Source of the DNA: an uncultured Roseburia sp.
GTDB lineage: Bacteria > Bacillota > Clostridia > Lachnospirales > Lachnospiraceae
Direction of reading: 5' to 3'
DNA: 64,000 nucleotides
Assembly (NCBI GenBank): GCA_934292805.1
Contig: CAKQXQ010000007.1
Location: 12,029-76,028, forward strand
In this document: piece after piece, positions 34,487 through 43,506 of the stretch
Numbering within the stretch: the stretch's first letter is position 1
Layout of the letters: every line of letters starts with the position of its first letter
The notes under the pieces: model-generated
What the model was told of the DNA's origin: nothing
Database searches by the model: none
What the model saw: only the letters and a program-made list of their open reading frames with translations
Made by a program: the position numbers and the translations under genes

Positions 34487-35312
34487 AAAAGTTGAGAAAA
34501 AAATAAGGATCGCAGGGTTTTATATTGTAGCATGCCTGATCGCAGTAATTGTTCTGATCCCTTTCCTCTGGATGCTGTCAACATCATTGAAAAATAAAGG
34601 TGCATTAATGCAATTGCCGGTCGAATGGATTCCAAAGAATCCTACTTTGGATTCTTACGCAAAAGTATTTTCAAGGTTTCCTTTTTTAAGAGCAATTTTT
34701 AACAGTCTTTTTATAACAGTCAGTTATACGGTGATCACAATATTATCATCGTCAATGGCGGCATTTGCCTTTACAAAAATAAAATTTCCATATGCGGATG
34801 CAGTTTTTAAACTTTATCTGGCATCCATGATGATACCGACGCAGGTCACAATGATTCCATTATTTGTTGTAATGAACCGTCTTGGATTGATCAACACTTA
34901 TCCAAGCGTAATACTGCCATCTTTATTTAGAGCATTTGCAGTTTTCATGCTAGTACAGCAGATGAGAGGAATCCCGGATGATTATATGGAGGCTGCAGAA
35001 CTCGATGGAGCAAGTTTGTTTCGGATTTACAGAACTGTTATACTTCCACTATCCAAATCATCGATTGCAACATTGACAGTAACAACATTTATGGAAAGCT
35101 GGAATGATTATCTTTGGCCGCTATTAATGCTGAACGATAAAAATAAAATGACACTTACGCTGGCATTAAATAGCTTGAACGGACAATACGGTACGGAGTA
35201 TAATTTATTAATGGCAGGAAGTTTAATTTCCATGATACCGATAATTATTGTCTACATATGTGCACAAAAATATTTTAAGGAAGGATTAATGGCTGGTGGT
35301 GTGAAAGGCTAG
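34476..35312 (+). CDS. ABC sugar transporter permease (MalG/UgpE type)
   Basis: 278 residues with six membrane segments, EAA loop YMEAAELDGASLFRIYRTVI, LPL, and the terminal FKEGLMAGGVKG common to MalG-type permeases. No ATPase gene follows, so a shared MsmK-like ATPase elsewhere is expected. Confidence 0.92.
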   Translation: MNRKKVEKKIRIAGFYIVACLIAVIVLIPFLWMLSTSLKNKGALMQLPVEWIPKNPTLDSYAKVFSRFPFLRAIFNSLFITVSYTVITILSSSMAAFAFTKIKFPYADAVFKLYLASMMIPTQVTMIPLFVVMNRLGLINTYPSVILPSLFRAFAVFMLVQQMRGIPDDYMEAAELDGASLFRIYRTVILPLSKSSIATLTVTTFMESWNDYLWPLLMLNDKNKMTLTLALNSLNGQYGTEYNLLMAGSLISMIPIIIVYICAQKYFKEGLMAGGVKG

Positions 35313-35327
35313 TCTGGTAAGAGAAGG

Positions 35328-37316
35328 ATGAAAAGATATGTTTTTGGACAACCAATTGAGACGGATGCAGTAAAGAATAAACCAAAACAGAATATTTGGG
35401 AAAACGGGATCCTTGTGAAAGACGGGAATACATTTACATATAGGCTTCATGAAAATGAGCCGGTATATGGTCTTGGAGAATCTGTCCGGGGAATAAACAA
35501 AAGAGGATGGCATTATATCAGTGACTGCACAGATGACCCAAATCATACAGAGAATAAAACATCATTGTACGGTGCACATAATTTCATAGTTTTTGGTGCT
35601 GGTAAAGGCAAACGTTACGGAATATTTGTTGATACACCAGGAAAAGTGTTGTTTGATATCGGATATTCAGTGACAGATGAGATGAGAATAGAGACAGACA
35701 GTGATGATTATGAAATCTATCTGCTGGAGGGAGCGTCTTATCTGGATGTGATCCGTGAATTCAGAGAGCTGATCGGCCAGAGTTATGTGGCTCCAAAGTG
35801 GGCATTCGGGTACGGACAGAGCAGATGGAGTTATTTGACAGCAGAAGAAGTACGTGAGGTAGTGCAGGAACATAAGAAGAATCATATACCACTGGACAGT
35901 GTATATCTGGACATTGATTATATGGAAAGATATAAAGATTTTACGATCAATGAAGAGACATTTCCTGAGTTTGAGAGTTTTGTAAAAGAGCTGAAAGAAG
36001 AAAATATTCATCTTGTACCGATCATAGATGGTGGCGTAAAAGTAGAAGAGGGATACGATGTCTATGAAGAAGGAAAAGAGAAGGGATATTTTTGTAAGGA
36101 CGAAGAAGGCAACGATTTTGTAGTAGGTGTATGGCCGGGAAAATGCTGTTTCCCGGATATGCTGAATGAAGAGGCAGGAGCCTGGTTCGGCGATAAATAC
36201 AGAATTCTGCTGGATAAGGGAATTGATGGATTCTGGAACGACATGAATGAACCGGCGATCTTTTATTCAGAGAAAAGACTGAAAAAAGTATTTGAAAAGT
36301 TAGCGGAATACAGGGAAAAGAATCTGGATATAAGAACATTTTTTGAGATGACAGGTCTTGTTTCAACAATATCCAATAATAAAGAAGACTATGCATCATT
36401 TTACCATAATTATAAAGGTCAGAAGTATTGCCATGATAAGGTGCACAATTTATTTGGATATTACATGACAAGATCAGCATCAGAAGCATTTGATAGATAT
36501 CTGCCGGAGAAGAGGATCCTTCTTTTTTCCAGAGCTTCTTATATCGGAATGCATCGGTATGGAGGAATCTGGCAGGGAGATAATATGGCATGGTGGTCAC
36601 ATCTGAAGATGAATATAAAGATGATGCCATCCTTAAATATGTGCGGATTTTTGTATACAGGTGCAGATGTAGGCGGCTTTGGTGCAGATACGACAGAAGA
36701 TCTGCTTCTTCGCTGGCTGGAGTTTGCGGTGTTTACTCCACTTATGAGAAATCATTCGGCAATGGGAACGAGAAAGCAGGAAGCATATCAGTTTAAAAAT
36801 ACGGAGAAGTTCCGTGATGTCATAGCGGTGCGTTATAAGCTTCTGCCTTATATTTACAGTGAATATATGAAAGCGGTTCTGAAAAATACACTTATGTTTC
36901 TTCCTCTCGCATTTTTATATGAGGATGACCCGGTAGCACAGCAGACAGAAGATCAGTTAATGGTCGGCGAAAACATCATGATAGCTCCGGTCTGTGAACA
37001 GAATGCATCAGGAAGAATGGTTTATTTCCCGGAACGAATGAAGCAGATTGTTTTTTCAGGAAACGATATTTTGGAAGATAAAATATATGAGAAAGGCATC
37101 TCTTACGTGGAAATGCCACTGGGAACGGTCAGTGTTTTCTTAAGAGAGGGATATTTACTTCCATTATCAGAAGGTGGAGAAAATGTTCCACAGGTGGATT
37201 TTGAAAACTTAAGACGATATTCATTTGGGGAAAATATCAAACCGTATGAGTATTATTCGGATGATGGCGAAACAAAGAAATACAGTCTGGAACAAAATAT
37301 CAAAATAATAAAATAA
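35328..37316 (+). CDS. GH31 family alpha-glucosidase (second copy)
   Basis: 662 residues. Nucleophile Asp305 in GIDGFWNDMNEPA, the classical alpha-glucosidase context; further motifs PKWAFGYGQSRWSY, VYLDIDYME, LLFSRASYIGMHRYGGIWQGDN and TGADVGGFGADT. No signal peptide. Last gene of the locus; likely hydrolyses alpha-linked glucosides brought in by the ABC transporter, after or alongside the other GH31. Confidence 0.92.
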   Translation: MKRYVFGQPIETDAVKNKPKQNIWENGILVKDGNTFTYRLHENEPVYGLGESVRGINKRGWHYISDCTDDPNHTENKTSLYGAHNFIVFGAGKGKRYGIFVDTPGKVLFDIGYSVTDEMRIETDSDDYEIYLLEGASYLDVIREFRELIGQSYVAPKWAFGYGQSRWSYLTAEEVREVVQEHKKNHIPLDSVYLDIDYMERYKDFTINEETFPEFESFVKELKEENIHLVPIIDGGVKVEEGYDVYEEGKEKGYFCKDEEGNDFVVGVWPGKCCFPDMLNEEAGAWFGDKYRILLDKGIDGFWNDMNEPAIFYSEKRLKKVFEKLAEYREKNLDIRTFFEMTGLVSTISNNKEDYASFYHNYKGQKYCHDKVHNLFGYYMTRSASEAFDRYLPEKRILLFSRASYIGMHRYGGIWQGDNMAWWSHLKMNIKMMPSLNMCGFLYTGADVGGFGADTTEDLLLRWLEFAVFTPLMRNHSAMGTRKQEAYQFKNTEKFRDVIAVRYKLLPYIYSEYMKAVLKNTLMFLPLAFLYEDDPVAQQTEDQLMVGENIMIAPVCEQNASGRMVYFPERMKQIVFSGNDILEDKIYEKGISYVEMPLGTVSVFLREGYLLPLSEGGENVPQVDFENLRRYSFGENIKPYEYYSDDGETKKYSLEQNIKIIK

Positions 37317-37323
37317 TAACAGG

Positions 37324-37362
37324 ACGTCAGATTTTCAAATAGGAAGATCTGACGTCTATTTT
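37324..37362 (+). terminator. Terminator of the GH31 locus
   Basis: GACGTCAGATTTTC … GGAAGATCTGACGTC followed by TATTTTTTA. Confidence 0.88.
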
Positions 37363-37383
37363 TTAAAAATTGTCTTAAAAATG

Positions 37384-37412
37384 TTGCATGTATTTTTTTT
37401 AACGATTATACT
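37384..37412 (+). promoter_or_regulatory. Promoter of the D,D-carboxypeptidase gene
   Basis: TTGCAT (37384-37389), 17 bp, TATACT (37407-37412). Confidence 0.6.
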
Positions 37413-37542
37413 AATACTATTGCCGGTGTAGTATATAAACTTTTGCTGCACTGTCAGAGGAAAAGACCGGATGTCTTGAGAAAGAAAATGGTATCTGGAT
37501 GTACTAGAGGAATCGTAGTAAAGAGATAAATGGAGCAATATC

Positions 37543-38952
37543 ATGTTAAAAAATAGATTAAAAAGAATGGTCTGTCTGTTACTGACAGCCGTTACAGTGA
37601 TAAGTTTTGGCGGAGTGAAGGTCCAGGCGGCGGATTATTGGCCGGATGCACCACAGACACAGTCACCGAGTGTGATTCTGATGGAGGAATCTACAGGAAC
37701 GATTTTATACGAGAAGAACAGCGATGAGACACATTATCCGGCCAGTATCACAAAGATTATGACAACACTGCTTGCATTGGAGAATGGAAATCTCAGTGAT
37801 GTTGTAACTTTTTCAGATGATGCGATCAATAAGACAGAAGGATCCGGAATCGCAAGGGACTATGGAGAGCAGATGACATTAGAGCAGTGTCTCTATGGTG
37901 TCATGCTTGAGTCTTCGAATGAATGTGCATATGCAGTTGCCGAGCATGTCGGTGGAACAGTAGAGAATTTTGTCGATATGATGAATGCAAGGGCAAAAGC
38001 GATCGGCTGTACGAATACGCATTTTAATAATCCACACGGACTGCAGGATGAGAATCATTATACGACGGCACATGACATGGCACTGATCGCAAAAGAAGCT
38101 TATAAGAATGAAACATTCCGGATCATTATCGGAACCAAGATGTACACGATCCCGCCAACGAATAAGCATGCAGAGGAAACTCCTCTTAGAAACCATCACG
38201 ATATGCTCGCTACATATCATCTTTCGAACAGAAAGTATCTGTATCCGTATTGTGTGGGTGGAAAGACAGGATATACTGCAGCTGCGAACAGCACACTTGT
38301 AACGTATGCGGAGAAAGACGGAATGACATTGATCTGTGTTGTAATGAATGCACAGTCACCAAGTCAGTTTGCAGATACAGTCAGTCTGTTTGATTATGCT
38401 TTTTCTAATTTCCAGGTGCTGAATGTGGCAGAGAATGAGAAAGAATTTGATGCCGGGGCAAGCGTCAGCAATGGAAATCTTGGAAATATAAAGGCTTTTG
38501 TAGAGCTTGACAAAGACGCGAAGATCGTGCTCCCGAATGCGGCAGCATTTGCGGATGCAAAGGCGGAGGCAGAGTACAATGACGATGCCGCAACAGCAGG
38601 TACGATCGCAGGAAGCATTGTGTATACGTATGCAGACCGCGTTGTTGGAAGAGCTGACATTAAGACGACCGGTGCAGTTGTGGAAGGATATGCATTTGAC
38701 AATGAGTCCACAGAAGCAGGAGAGGAAGAAGCGACAACGGTTCAGGTGAAACCGGCAGCCATTATTCTTATTATCGTGGCAATATTACTGCTTGTATTAC
38801 TGCTGTTTTTACTGAAGCGTTTTCTGGATAATTATTATATCATCAGACATAACAGGGAAGTAAGAAGACGCGGAAAAGAACAGAAGGAACAGATCAGAAG
38901 AAGAAAGAGAAGAAGATGCCGTTTCGGAAAGAGGAGACGGTTTAGAAGATAA
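37543..38952 (+). CDS. D-alanyl-D-alanine carboxypeptidase (DacF type)
   Basis: 469 residues. Signal peptide 1-29 (…VTVISFGGVKVQAA). S11 peptidase motifs: catalytic Ser in PASITKIMT (SxxK), SSN in LESSNECAY, and KTG in GGKTGYTAA. A C-terminal hydrophobic anchor (IILIIVAILLLVLLLFLL, about 405-425) precedes a tail of about 45 residues dominated by Arg and Lys. It trims the terminal D-Ala from peptidoglycan stem peptides. The long basic tail is unusual for DacF-like proteins. Confidence 0.92.
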   Translation: MLKNRLKRMVCLLLTAVTVISFGGVKVQAADYWPDAPQTQSPSVILMEESTGTILYEKNSDETHYPASITKIMTTLLALENGNLSDVVTFSDDAINKTEGSGIARDYGEQMTLEQCLYGVMLESSNECAYAVAEHVGGTVENFVDMMNARAKAIGCTNTHFNNPHGLQDENHYTTAHDMALIAKEAYKNETFRIIIGTKMYTIPPTNKHAEETPLRNHHDMLATYHLSNRKYLYPYCVGGKTGYTAAANSTLVTYAEKDGMTLICVVMNAQSPSQFADTVSLFDYAFSNFQVLNVAENEKEFDAGASVSNGNLGNIKAFVELDKDAKIVLPNAAAFADAKAEAEYNDDAATAGTIAGSIVYTYADRVVGRADIKTTGAVVEGYAFDNESTEAGEEEATTVQVKPAAIILIIVAILLLVLLLFLLKRFLDNYYIIRHNREVRRRGKEQKEQIRRRKRRRCRFGKRRRFRR

Positions 38953-38967
38953 AACCCAAAAGAGAAA

Positions 38968-39016
38968 GATACGCTGCAGATTTTTGATTGATTCTGCAGC
39001 GTTTTCTTTTTTTGAA
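38968..39016 (+). terminator. Terminator after the carboxypeptidase gene
   Basis: ACGCTGCAGA … TCTGCAGCGT followed by TTTCTTTTTTT. Confidence 0.9.
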
Positions 39017-39090
39017 AGATTCGGATGTCAAAAGGCTATGAAGCAGATCTTCTGATCCCCGGATTTTAACATAATATATAGCAAGAATAC

Positions 39091-40170
39091 TCAGAAAATT
39101 TTTGAAAGGTATTCCTGGATAAAAGTGACGAAGTTTTTCGGCTTTCCAAGCTCGAATACCGGTAGCGGATTTTCTGATTTGTAAGGAAAATCAGAAAGGA
39201 CTGCGATCAGATCTTTTGTATCATAGCAGGGTACTTCGGACCAGTCTTTTCTGAGGACTTCGATCTTATTTGGTGCAGAGCTGCCGAAATTCTCCGTGAG
39301 GATCAGATCAGAGCCGGTGAGGCATGCTGACAGATTCTCCGGTGTGGGATCAAAAAATACATTTTTAAATATAATAGAATGATCCTCTTTCACAAGATAG
39401 GTGATCTTAAGCCCCTCACGTTCAAGAAGCGGTAATATGCGTTCAATAAAAGGTGAGATCAGGGTTCCCGGTCTTGCGACAAAGGAAATGATCGGAGTGT
39501 TTCTAAGGAACAGATTTCTGGTGTCCTCAAAATATTCAATCAGTGCCTGTGATGAGTCCGGATGCTTCATTCCGCTTAAAATGTGCAGTGCATGATAGTA
39601 ATTCTCCCGCGTATCCAGGTTGTAGAACTGGATATCGATCGGAACAGGTGCGAACTCGGAAATCGCTTTCTCCGTGAGGTATTTTGTATTACATTTTTCA
39701 CGCAGCGTTTTGAAAGTAAGCTGATGAAGAAGCAGGCATTTACCAACGGTTGTGATGCAGTTCTTGGAGTAGGCAGCAGTCGCTGTCTCCAGATATGAAG
39801 CTTTTCCGCGGATAGAGCAGATGTCGGCATCCTCTAATGCATTCAACAGGGCAAGCCCGGTTTCCGGTTCCAGAAAAGGAGTGTCTGCTGACATGAAAAA
39901 TGCGGCAGGCTCGTCGATCATGGAGAGTGCGGAAAAAATACCGGACATCGGACCGGCATTCATATAGATGTCCGGAATCTCGGTGACCGGCAGGTTTAAG
40001 TGTGCATAATCGCCTTTTTTCTTAACAGAAAGATAAATTTTAGGAAAATAAGGACGAAATCGTTGTACAATATATTCAAGCAGGCATGTATTGCCAAAAG
40101 GAAGCAGTGCTTTGTCTGTTCCCATGCGGGTACTGTTTCCACCGCAAAGAATTACAAGTGCGCTATCCAT
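39091..40170 (-). CDS. mobA: MobA-MobB fusion, molybdenum cofactor guanylyltransferase
   Basis: 359 residues from ATG 40170, with GGAGG upstream. Residues 1-190 are MobA: nucleotide loop LCGGNSTRMGTDKALLPFG, GPMSGIFSAL and MSADTPFL. It links GMP to molybdopterin. Residues 220-359 resemble MobB, with ISFVARPGT, LKITYLVKEDH and LILTENFGSSAPNKIEVLRK. In this half the P-loop GxxxxGK[ST] of MobB is replaced by ARPGTLISP, so it probably cannot bind GTP. No other molybdopterin gene is adjacent. Confidence 0.85.
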   Translation of the reverse strand: MDSALVILCGGNSTRMGTDKALLPFGNTCLLEYIVQRFRPYFPKIYLSVKKKGDYAHLNLPVTEIPDIYMNAGPMSGIFSALSMIDEPAAFFMSADTPFLEPETGLALLNALEDADICSIRGKASYLETATAAYSKNCITTVGKCLLLHQLTFKTLREKCNTKYLTEKAISEFAPVPIDIQFYNLDTRENYYHALHILSGMKHPDSSQALIEYFEDTRNLFLRNTPIISFVARPGTLISPFIERILPLLEREGLKITYLVKEDHSIIFKNVFFDPTPENLSACLTGSDLILTENFGSSAPNKIEVLRKDWSEVPCYDTKDLIAVLSDFPYKSENPLPVFELGKPKNFVTFIQEYLSKIF

Positions 40171-40187
40171 TATGTAAACCTCCAAAT

Positions 40188-40250
40188 TTCAAGTCGAACG
40201 TCCGTGAGACTTGCCACCTAAAGAAGTGGGAGTCTTCTCGACTGAGATAA
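40188..40250 (+). repeat. Dispersed repeat, copy B with long hairpin
   Basis: TTCAAGTCGAACGTCCGTGAGACTTG (given here as 40188-40213, key ends TTCAAGTCGA and GAGACTTG) is followed by CCACCTAAAGAAGTGGGAGTC. The segment folds: AGTCGA pairs with TCGACT at about 40238-40243 and GACTTGCCAC with GTGGGAGTC. The repeat starts directly upstream of the mobA ribosome-binding site. It looks like the end of a small mobile element; which kind is unproven. Confidence 0.55.
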
Positions 40251-40356
40251 AATACAGTTTGCAGACAGAGAGTCTGATCTGCAAATCTGTATGGTGCAGC
40301 GGATTTTGCTAATTAGAATAACTATAGCATATTCATTTCTTATTTTTCAAGTTTTA

Positions 40357-40365
40357 TGCTATAAT
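40357..40365 (+). promoter_or_regulatory. Extended -10 promoter of the yaaO cluster
   Basis: TGC-TATAAT at 40357-40365 gives an extended -10; the -35 (TTCTTA near 40337) is weak. It lies 30 bp before the yaaO start. Confidence 0.5.
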
Positions 40366-40396
40366 AAACCATATTTCGAAAAAAGGCAGAAGATTC

Positions 40397-41824
40397 ATGA
40401 AGTATTTATTGGACTATTTAAAAGAAAACGCGGGATCAGACAGGTATCCGCTTCATATGCCGGGGCATAAAAGGGAACCATTGCGATTTCCCAATCCATA
40501 TTCGATCGACATTACAGAGATCGATGGATTTGACAATCTGCACCATGCGGCTGGTATTTTAAAGGAAGCTCAGGAACGGGCAGCACAATTATACGGATCA
40601 AAGCGTTGTTTTTATCTGGTGAATGGGAGTACCTGTGGTCTTCTTGCTGCGATCTGTGCGGCTACGTCGAAGAGAGGGAAGATCATTGCTGCGAGGAATT
40701 GTCACAAAGCAGTATATCACGCAATTTATCTGAATGAACTTCGTGCAGAGTATCTGTATCCGGCGATCACAGAGAATGATATCCAGGGACAGATCACAGC
40801 AGAACAGGTCCGTGTGGCACTTGATGCAAATCCGGACGCGGAAGCCGTGATCATTACGTCACCGACTTATGAAGGGGTTATTTCGGATATCGGATCGATC
40901 GCAGATATTTGTCATAAAGCAGATGTACCGCTTATTGTGGATGCGGCACATGGTGCACACCTCGGTTTCGGAGGCGGATTCCCGGAGAGTGCAGTAAGGC
41001 AGGGGGCAGACGCAGTGATCATGAGCGTACATAAGACGCTTCCATCATTTACACAGACAGCACTGCTTCATATTTGCTCGGACCGGATCGACATGAACCG
41101 GATCGAACGGTATCTCGGAATCTACGAGACGAGTTCTCCGTCATATATTTTCATGGCAGGAATTGATGAGTGCGTGAGAATGCTGACAGAGGATGGAAAA
41201 GAACTTTTTGGTGCATACCGGAGAAGACTGGATGATTTCTACACAAAGGCGGCAGATTTAAAGTACCTTCATGTAATGACCGCTGGAGATCTGTCTGACA
41301 GTGAGGCTTTTGCCTGGGATGATTCGAAATTGGTTATTTTTTCTGAAAAAGCAGGTATGACAGGCGAAGAACTGCACAGAAGACTTCTTGAAACCTATCA
41401 TCTGCAGATGGAGATGGTCTCCGGATATTATGTGCTTGGAATGACAAGCCTTATGGATCGGGAAGAAGGGTTTGACCGCCTTCTGGCTGCACTGCATGAG
41501 ATCGATCGGATGGTTTCGATGGAAGGCGTGATGGAAGAGAAGCCGCAGCATTTTCCTGAGAAAATTTATCAGAAGAGAGTACCAAAGCTGGCACTTTATG
41601 AGGCACAGGATGCAAAGTATAAAGAGGTTCCTTTTGATGAGGCAGCAGGCGGGATCTCAGCAGACACGATTTATCTGTATCCACCGGGAATCCCGATGAT
41701 CGTTCCGGGAGAGCTGATCACACAGGAATTGATCCGGAATATTGAAAAATGTCTCGCTATGGGACTTCTTGTGGAAGGCACGGCGGATGTTTCAAAAAAA
41801 ACACTAAAGATTGTATATTTTTAA
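40397..41824 (+). CDS. yaaO: Orn/Lys/Arg decarboxylase family PLP enzyme (YaaO-like)
   Basis: 475 residues; AAAAGGCAG ahead. Fold type I features: LHMPGHKRE near the N-terminus, FYLVNGSTCGLLAAI, PLIVDAAHGAHLGF, and the PLP lysine in MSVHKTLPS. C-terminal LYPPGIPMIVPGELI is typical of this decarboxylase family. Substrate (lysine or arginine) cannot be fixed. It heads a housekeeping cluster as in Bacillus. Confidence 0.9.
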   Translation: MKYLLDYLKENAGSDRYPLHMPGHKREPLRFPNPYSIDITEIDGFDNLHHAAGILKEAQERAAQLYGSKRCFYLVNGSTCGLLAAICAATSKRGKIIAARNCHKAVYHAIYLNELRAEYLYPAITENDIQGQITAEQVRVALDANPDAEAVIITSPTYEGVISDIGSIADICHKADVPLIVDAAHGAHLGFGGGFPESAVRQGADAVIMSVHKTLPSFTQTALLHICSDRIDMNRIERYLGIYETSSPSYIFMAGIDECVRMLTEDGKELFGAYRRRLDDFYTKAADLKYLHVMTAGDLSDSEAFAWDDSKLVIFSEKAGMTGEELHRRLLETYHLQMEMVSGYYVLGMTSLMDREEGFDRLLAALHEIDRMVSMEGVMEEKPQHFPEKIYQKRVPKLALYEAQDAKYKEVPFDEAAGGISADTIYLYPPGIPMIVPGELITQELIRNIEKCLAMGLLVEGTADVSKKTLKIVYF

Positions 41825-41855
41825 AGACTATATTATACTGAAAAGGTAAGAAAAA

Positions 41856-42440
41856 ATGGGTAAAATCTATTGTATCATGGGAAAGAGTTCCACAGGAAAA
41901 GATACTATCTATAAAAAATTGATCGAGGATGAGACGATTTCACTGAAAAAGATCATTCCATATACAACCCGCCCGATCAGAGCAGGAGAGCAGAATGGTG
42001 TGGAATACTTTTTCTGTACAGAGGAGCAGGTCGATGAGCTTTTGAAGCAGGGCAAGGTTATTGAACTGCGTGCTTATCATACAGTGCACGGTATCTGGAA
42101 GTATTTTACGGTAGATGATGGCCAGGTTGACTTAAAGCATCAGAATTACCTTATGATAGGTACACTGGAAGCATATCTTAAGATCAGGGATTATTATGGA
42201 GAAGCGAATGTGGTACCGGTCTACATTGAAGTAGAAGATGGAGAGCGGCTTTTCAGGGCACTTACGAGGGAAAGGCAGCAGGACTCTCCGAAATACGAGG
42301 AACTATGTAGGCGTTTTCTTGCGGATGCAAAGGACTTCTCAGAGGAAAAGCTTACGGATGCAGGAATTAAGCAGCGTTTTATCAATCAAAGTCTGGAGGA
42401 GACAACAGACAGGATCAGGGAAATGATCCTTGGAAGATAA
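41856..42440 (+). CDS. gmk: Guanylate kinase-like protein
   Basis: 194 residues. P-loop MGKSSTGKDT (a variant of the usual GPSGxGKGT) and guanylate-kinase motif YTTRPIRAGEQNGVEYFF. In Bacillus this slot between yaaO and holB is occupied by thymidylate kinase, so a gmk-type protein here is a clostridial variation. Likely phosphorylates GMP, though a second housekeeping gmk may exist elsewhere. Confidence 0.85.
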   Translation: MGKIYCIMGKSSTGKDTIYKKLIEDETISLKKIIPYTTRPIRAGEQNGVEYFFCTEEQVDELLKQGKVIELRAYHTVHGIWKYFTVDDGQVDLKHQNYLMIGTLEAYLKIRDYYGEANVVPVYIEVEDGERLFRALTRERQQDSPKYEELCRRFLADAKDFSEEKLTDAGIKQRFINQSLEETTDRIREMILGR

Positions 42441-42515
42441 GGATCAGATTCCAGGACGGAAACAGGTTTTGCAGGTCGCAATCGATCATGTATTACGACA
42501 GGAACGGAGTGGCAT

Positions 42516-43505
42516 ATGGCAGGATTTAAAGATATTATCGGACACGAACAGATAAAAGAGCATTTGCAGAATGCAATTGAGATGGATAAAGTATCGCATG
42601 CGTATATTATAAACGGACCGGATAAATCCGGTAAGATGATGTTAGCGGAAGCTTTTGCAATGGCACTTCAGTGTGAGAAGCATGGCAAAGAAGCATGCAT
42701 GGAATGCCATTCCTGTAAACAGGCACTTGGACACAACCAGCCGGATATTATTTATGTAAACCACGAGAAACCGAATACGATTTCCGTAGACGATATCCGT
42801 ACCCAGGTGAATAATGACATTGACGTAAAACCATACAGCAGTGAGCATAAGATTTATATTATCGATGAGGCAGAGAAGATGAATCAGCAGGCACAGAATG
42901 CATTGCTGAAAACAATCGAAGAACCGCCGGCTTATGCGGTTATTATATTGCTCACCACAAATGCAGATACATTTCTGCCGACGATTTTATCCCGGTGTGT
43001 GACATTGAATATTAAGGTAGTGCCGGATGAGAAGATTAAGAAGTTTCTGATGGAAAAGTATCAGATCCCGGACTATCAGGCTGATGTATGTGTTGCGTTT
43101 GCACAGGGGAATGTTGGAAAAGCGATCCAGCTGGCATCATCGGACGACTTTAACGAGATGAAAGCAAGTGCATTACAGTTAATGAAGCGTCTGGATGATA
43201 TTGAGCTGTATGAAATGACAGCAGCAGTGAAGCAGATCGCAGATTATAAATTAGAAATTACCGATTACTTTGATCTGATGATGATCTGGTATCGTGATAT
43301 TTTATATTTTAAAGCAACGAAAGATGTGAACGGCCTTATTTTCAGAGATGAGGTCTATGACATAAAAAGACAGGCAGAGAAAAGCTCTTACAATGGAATC
43401 AACGAGATATTAGAGGCCTTACGCAAAGCCAGGATACGTCTGGAAGCGAATGTGAATTTTGATCTTGTGATAGAGCTGTTACTGTTGACAATTAAGGAGA
43501 ATTAA
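42516..43505 (+). CDS. holB: DNA polymerase III delta' subunit
   Basis: 329 residues. Clamp-loader AAA fold: FKDIIGHEQIKEHLQNAI, P-loop-like GPDKSGKMM, zinc-binding Cys set (CEKHGKEACMECHSC), VDDIRTQVNNDI, IYIIDEAEKMNQQAQNALLK, IEEPP, and SRC. Delta' opens and loads the sliding clamp with tau and delta. Second of the DNA/RNA cluster; followed 1 bp later by ricT. Confidence 0.93.
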   Translation: MAGFKDIIGHEQIKEHLQNAIEMDKVSHAYIINGPDKSGKMMLAEAFAMALQCEKHGKEACMECHSCKQALGHNQPDIIYVNHEKPNTISVDDIRTQVNNDIDVKPYSSEHKIYIIDEAEKMNQQAQNALLKTIEEPPAYAVIILLTTNADTFLPTILSRCVTLNIKVVPDEKIKKFLMEKYQIPDYQADVCVAFAQGNVGKAIQLASSDDFNEMKASALQLMKRLDDIELYEMTAAVKQIADYKLEITDYFDLMMIWYRDILYFKATKDVNGLIFRDEVYDIKRQAEKSSYNGINEILEALRKARIRLEANVNFDLVIELLLLTIKEN

Positions 43506-43506
43506 T

